This document shows positions 26,321-36,607 of a stretch of DNA of 64,000 nt, piece after piece; positions within the stretch are counted from its first letter, which is position 1, and the number at the start of each line of letters is the position of its first letter. Origin of the DNA: Paraburkholderia graminis C4D1M (GTDB taxonomy: Bacteria > Pseudomonadota > Gammaproteobacteria > Burkholderiales > Burkholderiaceae). The stretch covers positions 186,001 to 250,000 of the forward strand of contig NZ_ABLD01000005.1 of the NCBI RefSeq assembly GCF_000172415.1, written 5' to 3'. The notes below the pieces were generated by a model. It was not told the origin of the DNA. It searched no databases and saw only the letters and a list, made by a program, of their open reading frames with translations. Made by a program: the position numbers and the translations under genes.

Positions 26321-27133
26321 ATGACCGTTGCAGCTCTGGCGCTCGAAAACATCACTTGCACCTTCGCCGCACGCGACAACCGCGCGCAGCGCTATACGGC
26401 GGTCAAGGACACCACGTTGCGGATCGCGCCCGGCGAGTTCGTCTCGGTGGTCGGCCCGACCGGCTGCGGCAAGTCCACGTTGCTGAATGTCGGCGCGGGC
26501 TTGCTCGGGCCGTCGGCGGGTACGGTCAGCGTATTCGGCGAGCCGTTGAACGGCATCAACCGGCGCGCGGGCTACATGTTCCAGGCCGACGCGTTGATGC
26601 CGTGGCGCTCCGCTATCGACAACGTGATCGCCGGTCTCGCGTTTCACGGCGTGGCGCAGCAGGAAGCGCGTGCCAAAGCCGAGGAGTGGCTCAAGCGCGT
26701 GGGTCTCGGCGGTTTCGGCGACCGCTATCCGCATCAATTGTCGGGCGGCATGCGCAAGCGCGTCGCGATGGCGCAAACGCTGATTCTCGACCCCGACATC
26801 ATCCTGATGGACGAGCCGTTTTCCGCGCTCGACATCCAGACGCGGCAACTCATGGAAAACGAGTTGCTAGACCTGTGGGCCGCAAAACGCAAGGCCGTGC
26901 TTTTCATCACGCACGATCTCGACGAGGCCATTGCGATGTCGGATCGCGTGGTCGTTCTCTCGGCGGGGCCGGGCACGCATCCCATCGGCGAATTCACGAT
27001 CGACTTGCCGCGTCCGCGCGACGTCGCCGAAATCCGTTCGCATCCGCGCTTCGTCGAGTTGCACGCGCAGATCTGGAGCGTGCTGCGCGACGAGGTGCTA
27101 AAAGGCTATCAACAGCAACTCACCGCTGTATGA
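26321..27133 (+). CDS. NitT/TauT-type ABC transporter ATP-binding protein
   Basis: The 270-residue ATPase has Walker A GPTGCGKS (45-52), a Q-loop (MFQADALMPW), the ABC signature LSGGMRKR, Walker B ILMDEPFSALD and the H-loop ITHD. It powers the importer formed with the binding protein and permease on either side. The ATG at 26321 was chosen because the frame upstream overlaps the binding-protein gene and does not resemble the family. SD is weak (GAGTCGAACC). Confidence 0.92.
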   Translation: MTVAALALENITCTFAARDNRAQRYTAVKDTTLRIAPGEFVSVVGPTGCGKSTLLNVGAGLLGPSAGTVSVFGEPLNGINRRAGYMFQADALMPWRSAIDNVIAGLAFHGVAQQEARAKAEEWLKRVGLGGFGDRYPHQLSGGMRKRVAMAQTLILDPDIILMDEPFSALDIQTRQLMENELLDLWAAKRKAVLFITHDLDEAIAMSDRVVVLSAGPGTHPIGEFTIDLPRPRDVAEIRSHPRFVELHAQIWSVLRDEVLKGYQQQLTAV

Positions 27134-27211
27134 CGTCTCATTGAACGCTCTCTGAACGCAACGCGCTTTACGTCTATCAACCGTCCAAGCCAAACCGAGG
27201 CAAACCGAGTC

Positions 27212-28036
27212 ATGTGGAAGACGTTGCGCCCGAACCGGGCGAATCTGGTGATCTGGCAGTGGCTGCTGCTCGTGCTGTGCTTCGTGCTCTGGTACGTGCT
27301 GACGAGTCCGACACTGCTGCCCGCGTTTTATTTCGACGACCCGAACAAGGCGGCTTTCTTCTTCGGTGAACCGCAAAAAGTCTTGCTGCGGATCTGGGAA
27401 TGGTTCACGACCGGCGAGATCTATCTGCACCTGTGGATCACGCTGCTCGAGACCGTGCTCGCGTTTGCGCTCGGCACGGCGCTCGGACTGGGCGTCGGTT
27501 TATGGCTCGCGCTGTCGCCGCTCGCGAGCGCGCTGTTCGATCCGTACATCAAGGCCGCGAACTCAATGCCGCGCGTGATTCTCGCGCCGATCTTCGGCGT
27601 GTGGTTCGGTCTTGGCATCTGGTCGAAGGTCGCGCTTGGCGTCACGCTCGTGTTCTTCATCGTGTTCTTTAACGTCTATCAGGGCGTGAAGGAAGTGAGT
27701 CCGGTCGTGCTCGCGAACGCGCGCATGCTCGGCGCAAACGGCAAGCAACTGCTGCGCTACGTCTATTTGCCGAGCGCGATGAGCTGGGTCTTTTCGAGCT
27801 TGCACACGTCGGTGGGTCTCGCGTTCGTGGGCTCGGTGGTCGGCGAGTATCTCGGCTCCGCGCGCGGCGTCGGCTATCTGATTCTGCAGGCCGAAGGCAC
27901 GTTCGACATCAATACCGTGTTCGCCGGCATTCTCGTGTTGACCGCGTTCGCGCTGATTCTCGATGCGATCGTCGGCGTCGGCGAGCGGCATCTGATGAAG
28001 TGGCAGCCGAAGACCGGAGACACCGAAAAACTGTAG
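27212..28036 (+). CDS. NitT/TauT-type ABC transporter permease
   Basis: A 274-residue membrane protein with about six membrane segments and the EAA-type coupling loop (KEVSPVVLANARMLGANGKQLLRYVYLPSA). It has an N-terminal extension with FYFDDPNKAAFFFGEPQ between the first two membrane segments. It completes the importer with the two genes before it. A strong terminator at 28063-28099 closes the transcript. Confidence 0.92.
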   Translation: MWKTLRPNRANLVIWQWLLLVLCFVLWYVLTSPTLLPAFYFDDPNKAAFFFGEPQKVLLRIWEWFTTGEIYLHLWITLLETVLAFALGTALGLGVGLWLALSPLASALFDPYIKAANSMPRVILAPIFGVWFGLGIWSKVALGVTLVFFIVFFNVYQGVKEVSPVVLANARMLGANGKQLLRYVYLPSAMSWVFSSLHTSVGLAFVGSVVGEYLGSARGVGYLILQAEGTFDINTVFAGILVLTAFALILDAIVGVGERHLMKWQPKTGDTEKL

Positions 28037-28062
28037 GCGCCGCAAACTTCAAAGCGCCAAAA

Positions 28063-28099
28063 AAAACAGCGTGGGCTCGCAGAGCCGCACGCTGTTTTT
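28063..28099 (+). terminator. Rho-independent terminator after the ABC importer
   Basis: AAAACAGCGTG pairs with CACGCTGTTTT and an inner GGCTC/GAGCC stem closes a 3-base loop, followed by TTTTTGTTT. A runs on both sides mean it can also work for the convergent oxidoreductase gene at 28133-29107. Confidence 0.9.
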
Positions 28100-28132
28100 G
28101 TTTGAGCGAGCGCCGCTTCTCAGCGAGGCCGG

Positions 28133-29107
<975 letters not shown>

Positions 29108-29347
29108 CGTGTCTCCATTCGATCAGAGTTCGCAATGGCTTCGAGTGTAATGCATGCGCACGACCGTACGTTTCGCGGGTTCGCGGTTCGGCGGAAGCAG
29201 GGCGCCGCGCATCGATCTGCATTTACTGCGCTGCGCACGAGCGCATAGGGACAAGACAACAAGCCCGCATTCACACACCAGCGCAAGCGCTTTGCGTGGC
29301 CTGCGCAACGCGCTTGCCGTGTCGTTCGCGCGCCATCTTTCCTCGGT

Positions 29348-29353
29348 TACAAT
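29348..29353 (+). promoter_or_regulatory. -10 box directly before surE
   Basis: TACAAT ends 6 bases before the surE ATG (29360), so transcription would start at or next to the start codon. This hints at a leaderless mRNA for the surE-pcm-nlpD-rpoS run. Confidence 0.45.
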
Positions 29354-29359
29354 CGCCGC

Positions 29360-30118
29360 ATGCGAATCCTACTCAGCAACGACGACGGTTACCTGGCGCC
29401 CGGCCTCGGCGCGCTTTACGAAGCGCTCAAGCCGCTCGCCGACGTGACCGTGATGGCGCCCGAGCAGAACTGCAGCGGCGCGTCGAATTCCCTGACCTTG
29501 TCGCGGCCGCTTTCGGTTTTGCGCTCGGCCAATGGTTTCTACTACGTGAACGGCACGCCGACCGACTCGGTGCACATCGCGCTGACGGGCATGCTCGACC
29601 ACACGCCGGATCTCGTCGTATCGGGCATCAACAACGGTCAGAACATGGGCGAGGACACGCTCTATTCGGGCACCGTCGCGGCGGCTACCGAAGGCATCAT
29701 GTTCGGCGTGCCGGCCATCGCCTTTTCGCTCGTCGATAAAGACTGGGTGCATCTCGAAGACGCGGTGCGCGTCGCCGCGGAAATCGTCGCGCATTACCTC
29801 GCGCAGCCGCTGCCGGGGCATCCGCTTCTTAACGTCAACATTCCGAACCTGCCGTACGAGCAACTGCGCGACTGGCGCGTCACTCGTCTGGGCAAGCGGC
29901 ATCCGTCGCAGCCGGTCATCCGGCAGACCAATCCGCGCGGCGAGCCGATCTACTGGATCGGGCCGTCGGGCAGCGCGCGCGATGCGAGCGAAGGGACGGA
30001 TTTCCACGCAGTCGCGAACGGCCATGTGTCGATCACGCCGCTGCAGCTCGATCTGACGCACACGCAAATGCTCCCGGCCGCACACGACTGGGCGCGCGCG
30101 GGCAGCGGCGCTTCATGA
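29360..30118 (+). CDS. surE: 5'/3'-nucleotidase SurE
   Basis: The 252-residue protein starts [16 protein letters not shown], with the metal-binding D8/D9, and has [26 protein letters not shown] and [21 protein letters not shown], all SurE hallmarks. SurE hydrolyses nucleoside monophosphates and short polyphosphates and is a stationary-phase survival factor. It overlaps pcm by 4 bp (ATGA), giving the conserved surE-pcm-nlpD-rpoS order. Confidence 0.97.
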   Translation: MRILLSNDDGYLAPGLGALYEALKPLADVTVMAPEQNCSGASNSLTLSRPLSVLRSANGFYYVNGTPTDSVHIALTGMLDHTPDLVVSGINNGQNMGEDTLYSGTVAAATEGIMFGVPAIAFSLVDKDWVHLEDAVRVAAEIVAHYLAQPLPGHPLLNVNIPNLPYEQLRDWRVTRLGKRHPSQPVIRQTNPRGEPIYWIGPSGSARDASEGTDFHAVANGHVSITPLQLDLTHTQMLPAAHDWARAGSGAS

Positions 30119-31245
30119 CGAGCGAGCGCGCGAAGCGCTTTCCACTCGGCCTCGAAGATCTGGTGCGCGAGCCGCGCCGGCCCGAAGGCCGTCCAGGGGA
30201 AGTGCGCGCGGCGGCGCTTGCCGCGAGTGCCGCGCTCAATGCGCGGCAGCAGCCGGCGAAGCATGGGCAGCCCGGTTCGGCTGGCAAGACGCAGCCGAAG
30301 CAGGCGAGAGCGCCGGCTTCGGTCGCGGACAGATTGCCGGCCGGCACGCCAGCGAGGCCGCTCATCGTGACGCCGCCCAGGGCGCTCGCCGCGCCTGCGG
30401 TGAAGACGCCGGCGCGGCCGATTGCGCAGAGCACGGGCGCGCGTCCGTCGTCCGCGGTGAAGGGTGCAGCGTCGTCGTCTACGCGAGCCGCGAGCAAGGC
30501 CGTGAGTTCCTCTGCACCGTCCTCGCCGTCCGCCAAGTCCGTGACAAGCCGCTCGAACGAGCGCGGCGCCGCGCCGAACGTCGCGCTGAACCGTGCAACC
30601 GCATTGACGTCGGAACGGGTTCGCGAACGCATGGTCGAACGCCTGCGTGCGAACGGCATCACCGATCAGCGCGTGTTGAGCGCGATGTCCGTGGTGCCGC
30701 GCCATATGTTCGTCGATCCCGGCCTCGCGGTTCAGGCCTACGAAGATGCGGCGTTGCCAATCGGCCATCACCAGACTATCTCGAAGCCGTCGGTGGTCGC
30801 GCGAATGATCGAGCTCGCAGCAACCGGCCGCGCGCTGAACAACGTGCTCGAGATCGGCACCGGTTGCGGTTATCAGGCGGCGGTGCTGAGCCAGGTCGCG
30901 CGCGAGGTGTATTCGATCGAACGCATCAAGCCGTTGTCCGAGCGCGCGAAGACAAACTTGCGTCCGCTGCGAATTCCGAACATCCGGCTGCACTATGGCG
31001 ACGGACGTTTGGGGCTGCCGTCGGCGGCGCCTTTCGATGCGATCCTGATCGCCGCCGCGGGCCTCGACGTGCCGCAAGCATTACTTGAACAACTCGCGAT
31101 CGGCGGCCGCCTGATCGCGCCGGTCGGCTCGCAGGAAGGCCAGAACCAGGTGCTGACGCTCGTCGAGCGCCTCGGGCCGGCGCAGTGGCGCGAGTCGCAG
31201 CTTGATCGCGTTTTCTTTGTACCCTTAAAATCCGGAGTGATTTGA
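30115..31245 (+). CDS. pcm: Protein-L-isoaspartate O-methyltransferase with long N-terminal extension
   Basis: Pcm methylates isoaspartyl residues so that damaged proteins can be repaired. The catalytic part starts near residue 163 ([19 protein letters not shown]) and has [29 protein letters not shown] and the SAM-binding [15 protein letters not shown]. The 376-residue product carries about 160 extra N-terminal residues, Ala/Ser/Pro/Arg-rich and without recognisable domains, compared with 208 total in E. coli. The start codon overlaps the surE stop, which supports the long form, although internal starts nearer the core exist. No frame break was seen. Confidence 0.93.
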   Translation: MTSERAKRFPLGLEDLVREPRRPEGRPGEVRAAALAASAALNARQQPAKHGQPGSAGKTQPKQARAPASVADRLPAGTPARPLIVTPPRALAAPAVKTPARPIAQSTGARPSSAVKGAASSSTRAASKAVSSSAPSSPSAKSVTSRSNERGAAPNVALNRATALTSERVRERMVERLRANGITDQRVLSAMSVVPRHMFVDPGLAVQAYEDAALPIGHHQTISKPSVVARMIELAATGRALNNVLEIGTGCGYQAAVLSQVAREVYSIERIKPLSERAKTNLRPLRIPNIRLHYGDGRLGLPSAAPFDAILIAAAGLDVPQALLEQLAIGGRLIAPVGSQEGQNQVLTLVERLGPAQWRESQLDRVFFVPLKSGVI

Positions 31246-31250
31246 CACCG

Positions 31251-32198
31251 ATGAGTATGTTGCGCGCGATGCAAAGAACCAGCCTGAATGTCCCCATGTC
31301 CGTAACCCAGCGTAGCGTGTGCGTGCTCGCCTTGTCCCTGTTGATGACAGCCTGTGCATCCCGGCTCGATCAGGCGCCGGTCGTCGACCGCTCCGGCGGC
31401 GGCGTGCTCGGCACGCAAGCTGCGCAGGCCGGGCAGCAACCGGCCGTGCCGCTCGGCCCGCCGCCGCCTGGCTACTATCGCGTGAAGCCGGGCGACACGC
31501 TGTACCGGATCGCACTCGAGAACGGCCAGAACTACCGCGACATTTCCGCGTGGAACAACCTGACGAACCCGAATCAGATCGAGGTCGATCAACTGCTGCG
31601 CGTGGTGCCGCCGGGCGCGAACACCGCTGCGCTGACGCCGGGTGTCGCGACTGCGCCGCTCGGCAGTAACGGCGCCGTGCAAAGCGCGCCGCTCAATGGC
31701 GCGGCGCCTTCGACGGGCGCGGCAGCCGGCGTGGCAGCGCCGCCCATCTACGGCTCGAGCGCGAACAGCGCGGCGCTCACGCCGCCGTCGAGCGCCGCTG
31801 CTGCAAGCGATTCGACTGCCGGCGCGTCGAGCAACATCAGCTTCTCCTGGCCGGTGCGCGGCCAGTTGCTCGGCACCTTCAACGATTCGACCAACAAGGG
31901 CGTCAATATCGGCGGCGCGGCGGGCGAAGCGGTGAAGGCCTCCGCGGACGGCCGCGTGGTTTATGCCGGAAATGGGCTGCGTGGTTACGGCAATCTAATT
32001 ATCATCAAGCATGACGCAACTTATCTCACCGCGTATGCACACAACCGCTCTTTGATGGTAAAAGAGGGGGATGCGGTCACGAAGGGGCAGAAAATCGCCG
32101 AGATGGGTAACAGCGATTCAGACCGTGTCATGTTGCATTTCGAAGTTCGCCGGCAGGGTAAACCTGTCGACCCACTGAAGTATTTGCCGCCGCAATAA
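31251..32198 (+). CDS. nlpD: NlpD-like lipoprotein with LysM and degenerate LytM domains
   Basis: NlpD is an outer-membrane-anchored activator of the cell-division amidase AmiC. The product (315 residues from ATG 31251) has a lipobox LMTAC with Cys35, a LysM domain (YYRVKPGDTLYRIALENGQ onward), an Ala/Ser/Thr-rich linker, and a C-terminal LytM/M23 fold (FSWPVRGQLLGTFND to HFEVRRQGKPVDP). The M23 zinc ligand is lost: NKGVNIG stands where active enzymes have a His-Lys-Gly-Asp motif, as usual for NlpD. A TTG at 31242 and an ATG at 31296 are other possible starts. The rpoS promoter often lies inside this gene. Confidence 0.9.
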   Translation: MSMLRAMQRTSLNVPMSVTQRSVCVLALSLLMTACASRLDQAPVVDRSGGGVLGTQAAQAGQQPAVPLGPPPPGYYRVKPGDTLYRIALENGQNYRDISAWNNLTNPNQIEVDQLLRVVPPGANTAALTPGVATAPLGSNGAVQSAPLNGAAPSTGAAAGVAAPPIYGSSANSAALTPPSSAAAASDSTAGASSNISFSWPVRGQLLGTFNDSTNKGVNIGGAAGEAVKASADGRVVYAGNGLRGYGNLIIIKHDATYLTAYAHNRSLMVKEGDAVTKGQKIAEMGNSDSDRVMLHFEVRRQGKPVDPLKYLPPQ

Positions 32199-32209
32199 GC
32201 GATACGACC

Positions 32210-33289
32210 ATGCCGAAACCGAAGCGCCGCCTGCCGCAAGCCGAATCTGAAACGATCAGCAATGCCACGTCCGCTTCGGTGGACGACAGCGGCGCTTCGG
32301 AAGCGGAAGAGGAGCTCGTCGAAGAGCGCGAGCTCGACGAGCGCCCGAGCGCCGAAGAAGGCGGCGACGCGCGCGAAGGCGCAGCCGAGGTCGTGCCCGA
32401 CGCGGACGACTTCCGCGCGCTGTTGCAAGCCGAGCTCACAGCGGACACGATCCAGCATTATCTGAATCGCATCAGCGTGAAGCCGCTTCTCACCGTCGAG
32501 GAAGAGCAGAAGTACTCGCGTCTCGCGAAGGCGGGCGAGTTCGAAGCGCGGCAAGTGATGATCGAGCGCAATCTGCGGCTGGTCGTCAGCATCGCTAAGG
32601 GTTATCTGAATCGCGGCGTGCCGCTGCTCGATCTGATCGAAGAGGGCAACCTTGGCCTGATGCACGCCATCGAGAAATTCGATCCGACACGCGGCTTCCG
32701 GTTTTCCACTTACGCGACGTGGTGGATCCGACAGAGCATCGAGCGCGCGATCATGAACCAGGCGCGCACCGTGCGCTTGCCGGTGCACGTGATTCGCGAG
32801 CTCAATCAGGTGCTGCGTGCGAAGCGCCATCTGGAAAAGAATTCGATGAACTCCGGCGAAGCGGCCGAGCGCCGCGACGCCAGCATTGACGACATCGCTT
32901 ATCTGACCGGCAAGACCACCGACGAAGTCACCGACATTCTCGCGCTGAACGAGCACACCGCCTCGCTCGACGCGCCGCTCGATCTCGATCCGGCCAGCAG
33001 TCTGCTCGATCTGTTGTCGGACGACCAGAGCCAGTCGCCGGATGCCGAGGTTCAGCATCGCGAACTGGAAACGCTCACGCGCGCATGGCTCGCGCGTCTG
33101 TCGGACAAGCATCGCCATGTGATCGAACGCCGCTTCGGTCTGAATCACATCGAACCCGCCACGCTCGAAGAGCTGGCCGATGAAATGGGCCTCACGCGCG
33201 AGCGTGTGCGCCAGATCCAACAGGAAGCGCTCGTGCGGTTAAAGCGCTTCTTCGCCTCTAATGGCGTTCGCAAAGACGCCGTTCTCTGA
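32210..33289 (+). CDS. rpoS: RNA polymerase sigma factor RpoS
   Basis: A 359-residue sigma-70 family protein of the RpoS type, master factor for stationary phase and general stress. Region 2 is clear (IERNLRLVVSIAKGYLNRG, then DLIEEGNLGLMHAIEKFDPTRGFRFSTYATWWIRQSIERA), as are region 3 and the region 4 helix-turn-helix (TLEELADEMGLTRERVRQIQQEAL). The first 65 residues are acidic and specific to this lineage. It follows nlpD by 11 bp and is followed by an exonuclease gene after 4 bp. Confidence 0.96.
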   Translation: MPKPKRRLPQAESETISNATSASVDDSGASEAEEELVEERELDERPSAEEGGDAREGAAEVVPDADDFRALLQAELTADTIQHYLNRISVKPLLTVEEEQKYSRLAKAGEFEARQVMIERNLRLVVSIAKGYLNRGVPLLDLIEEGNLGLMHAIEKFDPTRGFRFSTYATWWIRQSIERAIMNQARTVRLPVHVIRELNQVLRAKRHLEKNSMNSGEAAERRDASIDDIAYLTGKTTDEVTDILALNEHTASLDAPLDLDPASSLLDLLSDDQSQSPDAEVQHRELETLTRAWLARLSDKHRHVIERRFGLNHIEPATLEELADEMGLTRERVRQIQQEALVRLKRFFASNGVRKDAVL

Positions 33290-33293
33290 CTTG

Positions 33294-34070
33294 ATGACAC
33301 CGATTCTTGTTTTCGACATCGAGACGATTCCCGATGTCGCCGGCATCCGCCGTCTCGAAGATTTGCCCGCCACGATGAGCGACGCCGAAGTCGCCGAGCA
33401 CGCGTTCGCCGCGCGCCGCGAAAAGACCGGTGGCGATTTTCTGCCGCATCATCTGCAACGCATCGCCGCGATTTCCTGCGTGTTTCGCGATAACAACGGC
33501 TTTCGCGTGCGCTCGCTCGGCACGCTCGAAGACGGCGAGGCGGCGCTGGTGCAGTCGTTTTATCGCGTGATCGAGAAGTACACGCCGCAGCTCGTGTCGT
33601 GGAACGGCGGCGGCTTCGACCTGCCGGTGCTGAACTACCGCGCGCTCGTCAACGGCATTCCCGCCTACCGGTTCTGGGATCTCGGCGAGGACGACCGCGA
33701 GTTCAAGTGGAACAACTACATCAGCCGCTACCACGCGCGCCATACCGATCTCATGGACGTCCTCGCGATGTACCAGGCGCGCGCCAACGCGCCGCTCGAC
33801 GCGCTCGCGAAGATGTGCGGCTTTCCCGGCAAGATGGGCATGGACGGCAGCCAGGTGTGGCAGGCGTATCAGGAAGGGCGCATCGAGGAAATCCGCAATT
33901 ACTGCGAGACCGACGTCGTCAATACGTATCTGCTGTATTGCCGCTTTCAGTTGATTCGCGGTGCGTTCTCCGCCGCCGAATACGCCGACGAGATCAATCT
34001 CGTCAAGAACGCGCTCGCGCTCGAAACCGCGCCGCAATGGGCGGAATATCTGGCGGCGTTCGATCAATAG
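33294..34070 (+). CDS. Predicted 3'-5' exonuclease, PolB-like DnaQ fold
   Basis: The 258-residue protein has the DEDD exonuclease motifs: exo I FDIETIPD, exo II WNGGGFDLPVL and exo III YCETDVVNTYLLY. Family members are annotated as PolB-like 3'-5' exonucleases of unknown role, sometimes linked to polysaccharide loci. ATG 33294 was chosen because it lies 4 bp after the rpoS stop, and the preceding frame overlaps rpoS. Being placed directly after rpoS suggests shared, stationary-phase expression. Confidence 0.88.
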   Translation: MTPILVFDIETIPDVAGIRRLEDLPATMSDAEVAEHAFAARREKTGGDFLPHHLQRIAAISCVFRDNNGFRVRSLGTLEDGEAALVQSFYRVIEKYTPQLVSWNGGGFDLPVLNYRALVNGIPAYRFWDLGEDDREFKWNNYISRYHARHTDLMDVLAMYQARANAPLDALAKMCGFPGKMGMDGSQVWQAYQEGRIEEIRNYCETDVVNTYLLYCRFQLIRGAFSAAEYADEINLVKNALALETAPQWAEYLAAFDQ

Positions 34071-34119
34071 CAGTGCGGCTGTGTGTACGGAGCCGGGGCG
34101 TCGCTCGCGCCGGCTTCGT

Positions 34120-34125
34120 CTACAA
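34120..34125 (+). promoter_or_regulatory. -10 box before rlmD
   Basis: TACAAT 36 bases before the rlmD GTG start predicts a transcript start near 34132. No convincing -35 hexamer at the usual spacing. Confidence 0.4.
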
Positions 34126-34161
34126 TCTCGCCTTTCCCCCAAGTTTGTCAGGAAGTAGCAG

Positions 34162-35589
34162 GTGTCCCGAACTGCCCACCATCGTCGCTCGCCGAAGCGC
34201 ACGTCGAAATACCACAAAGCCGCGCCGGCTCCGGCGCCCGTCATTACCGGCAACGAGCCGGTCGTCGAAATCGTTTCGCTCGATATGGAAGCGCGCGGCG
34301 TCGGCCGCATCGAGTCCGAAGACGGCACGCCCGGCAAGGTGATTTTCGTCGAAGGCGCGCTGCCCGGCGAGCGCGTGAGCTACTCGACACATCGCAGCAA
34401 GCCGAAGTTCGAACAGGCCGAAGTGGTGCAGGTGTTCCGCGAAAGCGTGATGCGCACGAAGCCAAAATGCACGTACTTCGACATTTGCGGCGGCTGTTCG
34501 ATGCAGCATCTCGACATTCGCGCGCAGGTCGCGGTGAAGCAGCGCGTGCTCGAGGACAACCTTCAGCATCTCGCGAAGCTGCGCCCCGAAACGGTGTTCC
34601 GGCCGATTCACGGACCGGCCTGGGGTTATCGCTATCGCGCGCGTCTCGCCGTGCGTTTTCTGCCGGAAAAAGGCGGCATGCGCATTGGCTTTCACGAGAA
34701 GAAGAGCAGCTACATCGCGGATATGAAAACCTGCGAAGTGCTGCCGCCGCATGTGTCGGCGATGCTGATGCCGCTGCGCTTCATGGTGCGCAAGCTGTCC
34801 ATCTACGACCGCATGCCGCAGCTCGAACTGGCGGTCGGCTCGTCGGTCACGGCGTTTGTCGTGCGCAATCTCGAGCCTTTGACTGCCGCCGACGAACAAG
34901 TGCTGCGCGAGTTCGCCGACGAACACAAGGTGCAGTTCTGGATTCAGCCAGGCGGCCCGGACACGGTCACGCCGCTGTATCCGCTCGACGTGCAGCTCGA
35001 CTACACGCTGCCCGAGTACGACATCCGCATGCCGTTCAAGCCGACCGACTTCACGCAGGTCAATCACGCGATCAACCGTGTGCTCGTGAGCCGCGCGCTG
35101 CGCCTGCTCGCGCCCGCGCGCACGGACCGCGTGCTCGATCTGTTCTGCGGCATCGGCAATTTCACGCTGCCGCTTGCGCGCATCGCGAGGGAAGTGGTGG
35201 GCATCGAAGGCAGCGACGTGCTGACCTCGCGCGCGCTGGCCAATGCCGAGCTGAACGGCGTGGCGGCGCACACGTCGTTTGCATGCCGCAATCTGTTCGA
35301 AGTCACCGCCGACGACATGCGCGCGCTCGGCCACTTCGACAAGTTTCTGGTCGACCCGCCGCGCGAAGGCGCACTGGCCGTCGCGAAGGCGTTGGCGGAA
35401 ATCGCGCAAAGCGGCGATGGACCGCTGCCGAAGCGCATCGTCTACGTGTCGTGCAATCCGTCGACGCTCGCGCGCGACGCCGGGTTGCTCGTGCACGAGG
35501 CCGGCTACCGGCTGGTGGGTGCGGGCGTCGTCAACATGTTCCCGCATACGTCGCATGTGGAGTCGATTGCGTTGTTCGAGCGGGACTGA
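34162..35589 (+). CDS. rlmD: 23S rRNA (uracil-C5)-methyltransferase RlmD
   Basis: RlmD makes m5U1939 of 23S rRNA. The 475-residue product has an N-terminal TRAM domain ([22 protein letters not shown]), an iron-sulfur cluster set ([15 protein letters not shown] plus the later MKTCEVL), a methyltransferase core with [24 protein letters not shown] and the catalytic-cysteine phrase [12 protein letters not shown]. Position and length match RlmD (formerly RumA). Start is a GTG with a weak AGGAAG upstream. A bidirectional terminator follows. Confidence 0.95.
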   Translation: MSRTAHHRRSPKRTSKYHKAAPAPAPVITGNEPVVEIVSLDMEARGVGRIESEDGTPGKVIFVEGALPGERVSYSTHRSKPKFEQAEVVQVFRESVMRTKPKCTYFDICGGCSMQHLDIRAQVAVKQRVLEDNLQHLAKLRPETVFRPIHGPAWGYRYRARLAVRFLPEKGGMRIGFHEKKSSYIADMKTCEVLPPHVSAMLMPLRFMVRKLSIYDRMPQLELAVGSSVTAFVVRNLEPLTAADEQVLREFADEHKVQFWIQPGGPDTVTPLYPLDVQLDYTLPEYDIRMPFKPTDFTQVNHAINRVLVSRALRLLAPARTDRVLDLFCGIGNFTLPLARIAREVVGIEGSDVLTSRALANAELNGVAAHTSFACRNLFEVTADDMRALGHFDKFLVDPPREGALAVAKALAEIAQSGDGPLPKRIVYVSCNPSTLARDAGLLVHEAGYRLVGAGVVNMFPHTSHVESIALFERD

Positions 35590-35629
35590 TTCGGCTAGTC
35601 GATATGGCCAACCCATCCCGCTAACGCAT

Positions 35630-35669
35630 AAAGCAAAACGCCACGACCGAAGTCGTGGCGTTTTGCTTT
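35630..35669. terminator. Bidirectional terminator between rlmD and bamD
   Basis: A perfect 18-bp stem, AAAGCAAAACGCCACGAC (35630-35647) with its complement (35652-35669), has a 4-base loop. The stem carries A-rich and T-rich ends on both strands, so it can end rlmD (plus) and the convergent bamD (minus). Confidence 0.9.
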
Positions 35670-35708
35670 GCAACTCGTGTTCAGCCGCGGTTCAAACCGC
35701 GGCGCGGC

Positions 35709-36521
35709 TTAAAACTGCCACCAGGATTTTTCCTTACCCGGCCTTGCATGGCCCGTGACGTACGGGCTGTCGGGGAAGGTGCCGGCGAGCACGCGCTTGG
35801 TGTCGTCGGCGAGTTGCGGCTGGTTCAGCCTCTGATACGACAGCATCATGATGTGCAGCGCGTCTTCGATAGCCGGTGCGTTCTTGTATTCCTTCAACGC
35901 GAGCTGCGCGCGATTGATCGCAGCCACATACGCGCCACGGCGGTAGTAGTAATCCGCCGCATGGACTTCGTGCGACGCCAGCGCGTTCACGATGTAGCGC
36001 ATGCGCTGGGCGGCGTCCGGCGCATATTTGCTGTTCGGATACCGGTCGACCACGACCTTAAACGCGTCGTACGACTCGCGCAGCGACTTCGGATCGCGCT
36101 CGCTCATGTCCTGGCCGGAAAAGCGGCCGAAGAGACCGAGGTCGTCGTTAAAGTGGATCATGCCTTTGAGATAGTACGCATAGGCGATGTCCGGGTGATC
36201 CGGGTGCAACTGGATGAAGCGGTCGATAGCCTGATCGGCGGCCGCGGCTTCATTGTCTTTCCAGTTGCAGTACGCGACGTTGATCTGCGCCTGCTGGGCG
36301 AAGTGGCCGAACGGGTCGCGGCCTTCGAGCATTTCGAAGTACTTCGCGCACTTGCCGAAGTCGCCGCCGCTCAGGGCGTCGTTCGCCTCCGTATATAATT
36401 TGTTGTTGTTCCACGTTGCCGTTTCGTCGGTCTTCTCCGGCAGGCCGTGGCAAGCCGCAACAACCGCGACGGCTGCGGCACACGCAATGTATCCGGCCAC
36501 TTTCCGGGCCGCGCTCTTCAT
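35709..36521 (-). CDS. bamD: Outer-membrane assembly lipoprotein BamD
   Basis: BamD is the essential lipoprotein of the BAM complex that folds outer-membrane beta-barrels. The product has a lipobox VVAAC, then tetratricopeptide repeats with typical phrases (KLYTEANDALSGGDFGKCAKYFE, FIQLHPDHPDIAYAYYLKGMIHF, VVDRYPNSKYAPDAAQRM). Start is uncertain. ATG 36521 gives 270 residues and a normal 23-residue signal. ATG 36569 gives 286 with an over-long n-region. It is divergent from rluD, and a TATAAT on the minus strand at 36668-36663, inside rluD, may be its -10. Confidence 0.93.
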   Translation of the reverse strand: MKSAARKVAGYIACAAAVAVVAACHGLPEKTDETATWNNNKLYTEANDALSGGDFGKCAKYFEMLEGRDPFGHFAQQAQINVAYCNWKDNEAAAADQAIDRFIQLHPDHPDIAYAYYLKGMIHFNDDLGLFGRFSGQDMSERDPKSLRESYDAFKVVVDRYPNSKYAPDAAQRMRYIVNALASHEVHAADYYYRRGAYVAAINRAQLALKEYKNAPAIEDALHIMMLSYQRLNQPQLADDTKRVLAGTFPDSPYVTGHARPGKEKSWWQF

Positions 36522-36607
36522 GGCCTTCAAATTGATCGCCGCTTTAGTGATGGTGTTCAAGGCTCGCATTTTCCAGTCTAGCTTTACGTCCAGGTGACCC
36601 AGACTCA

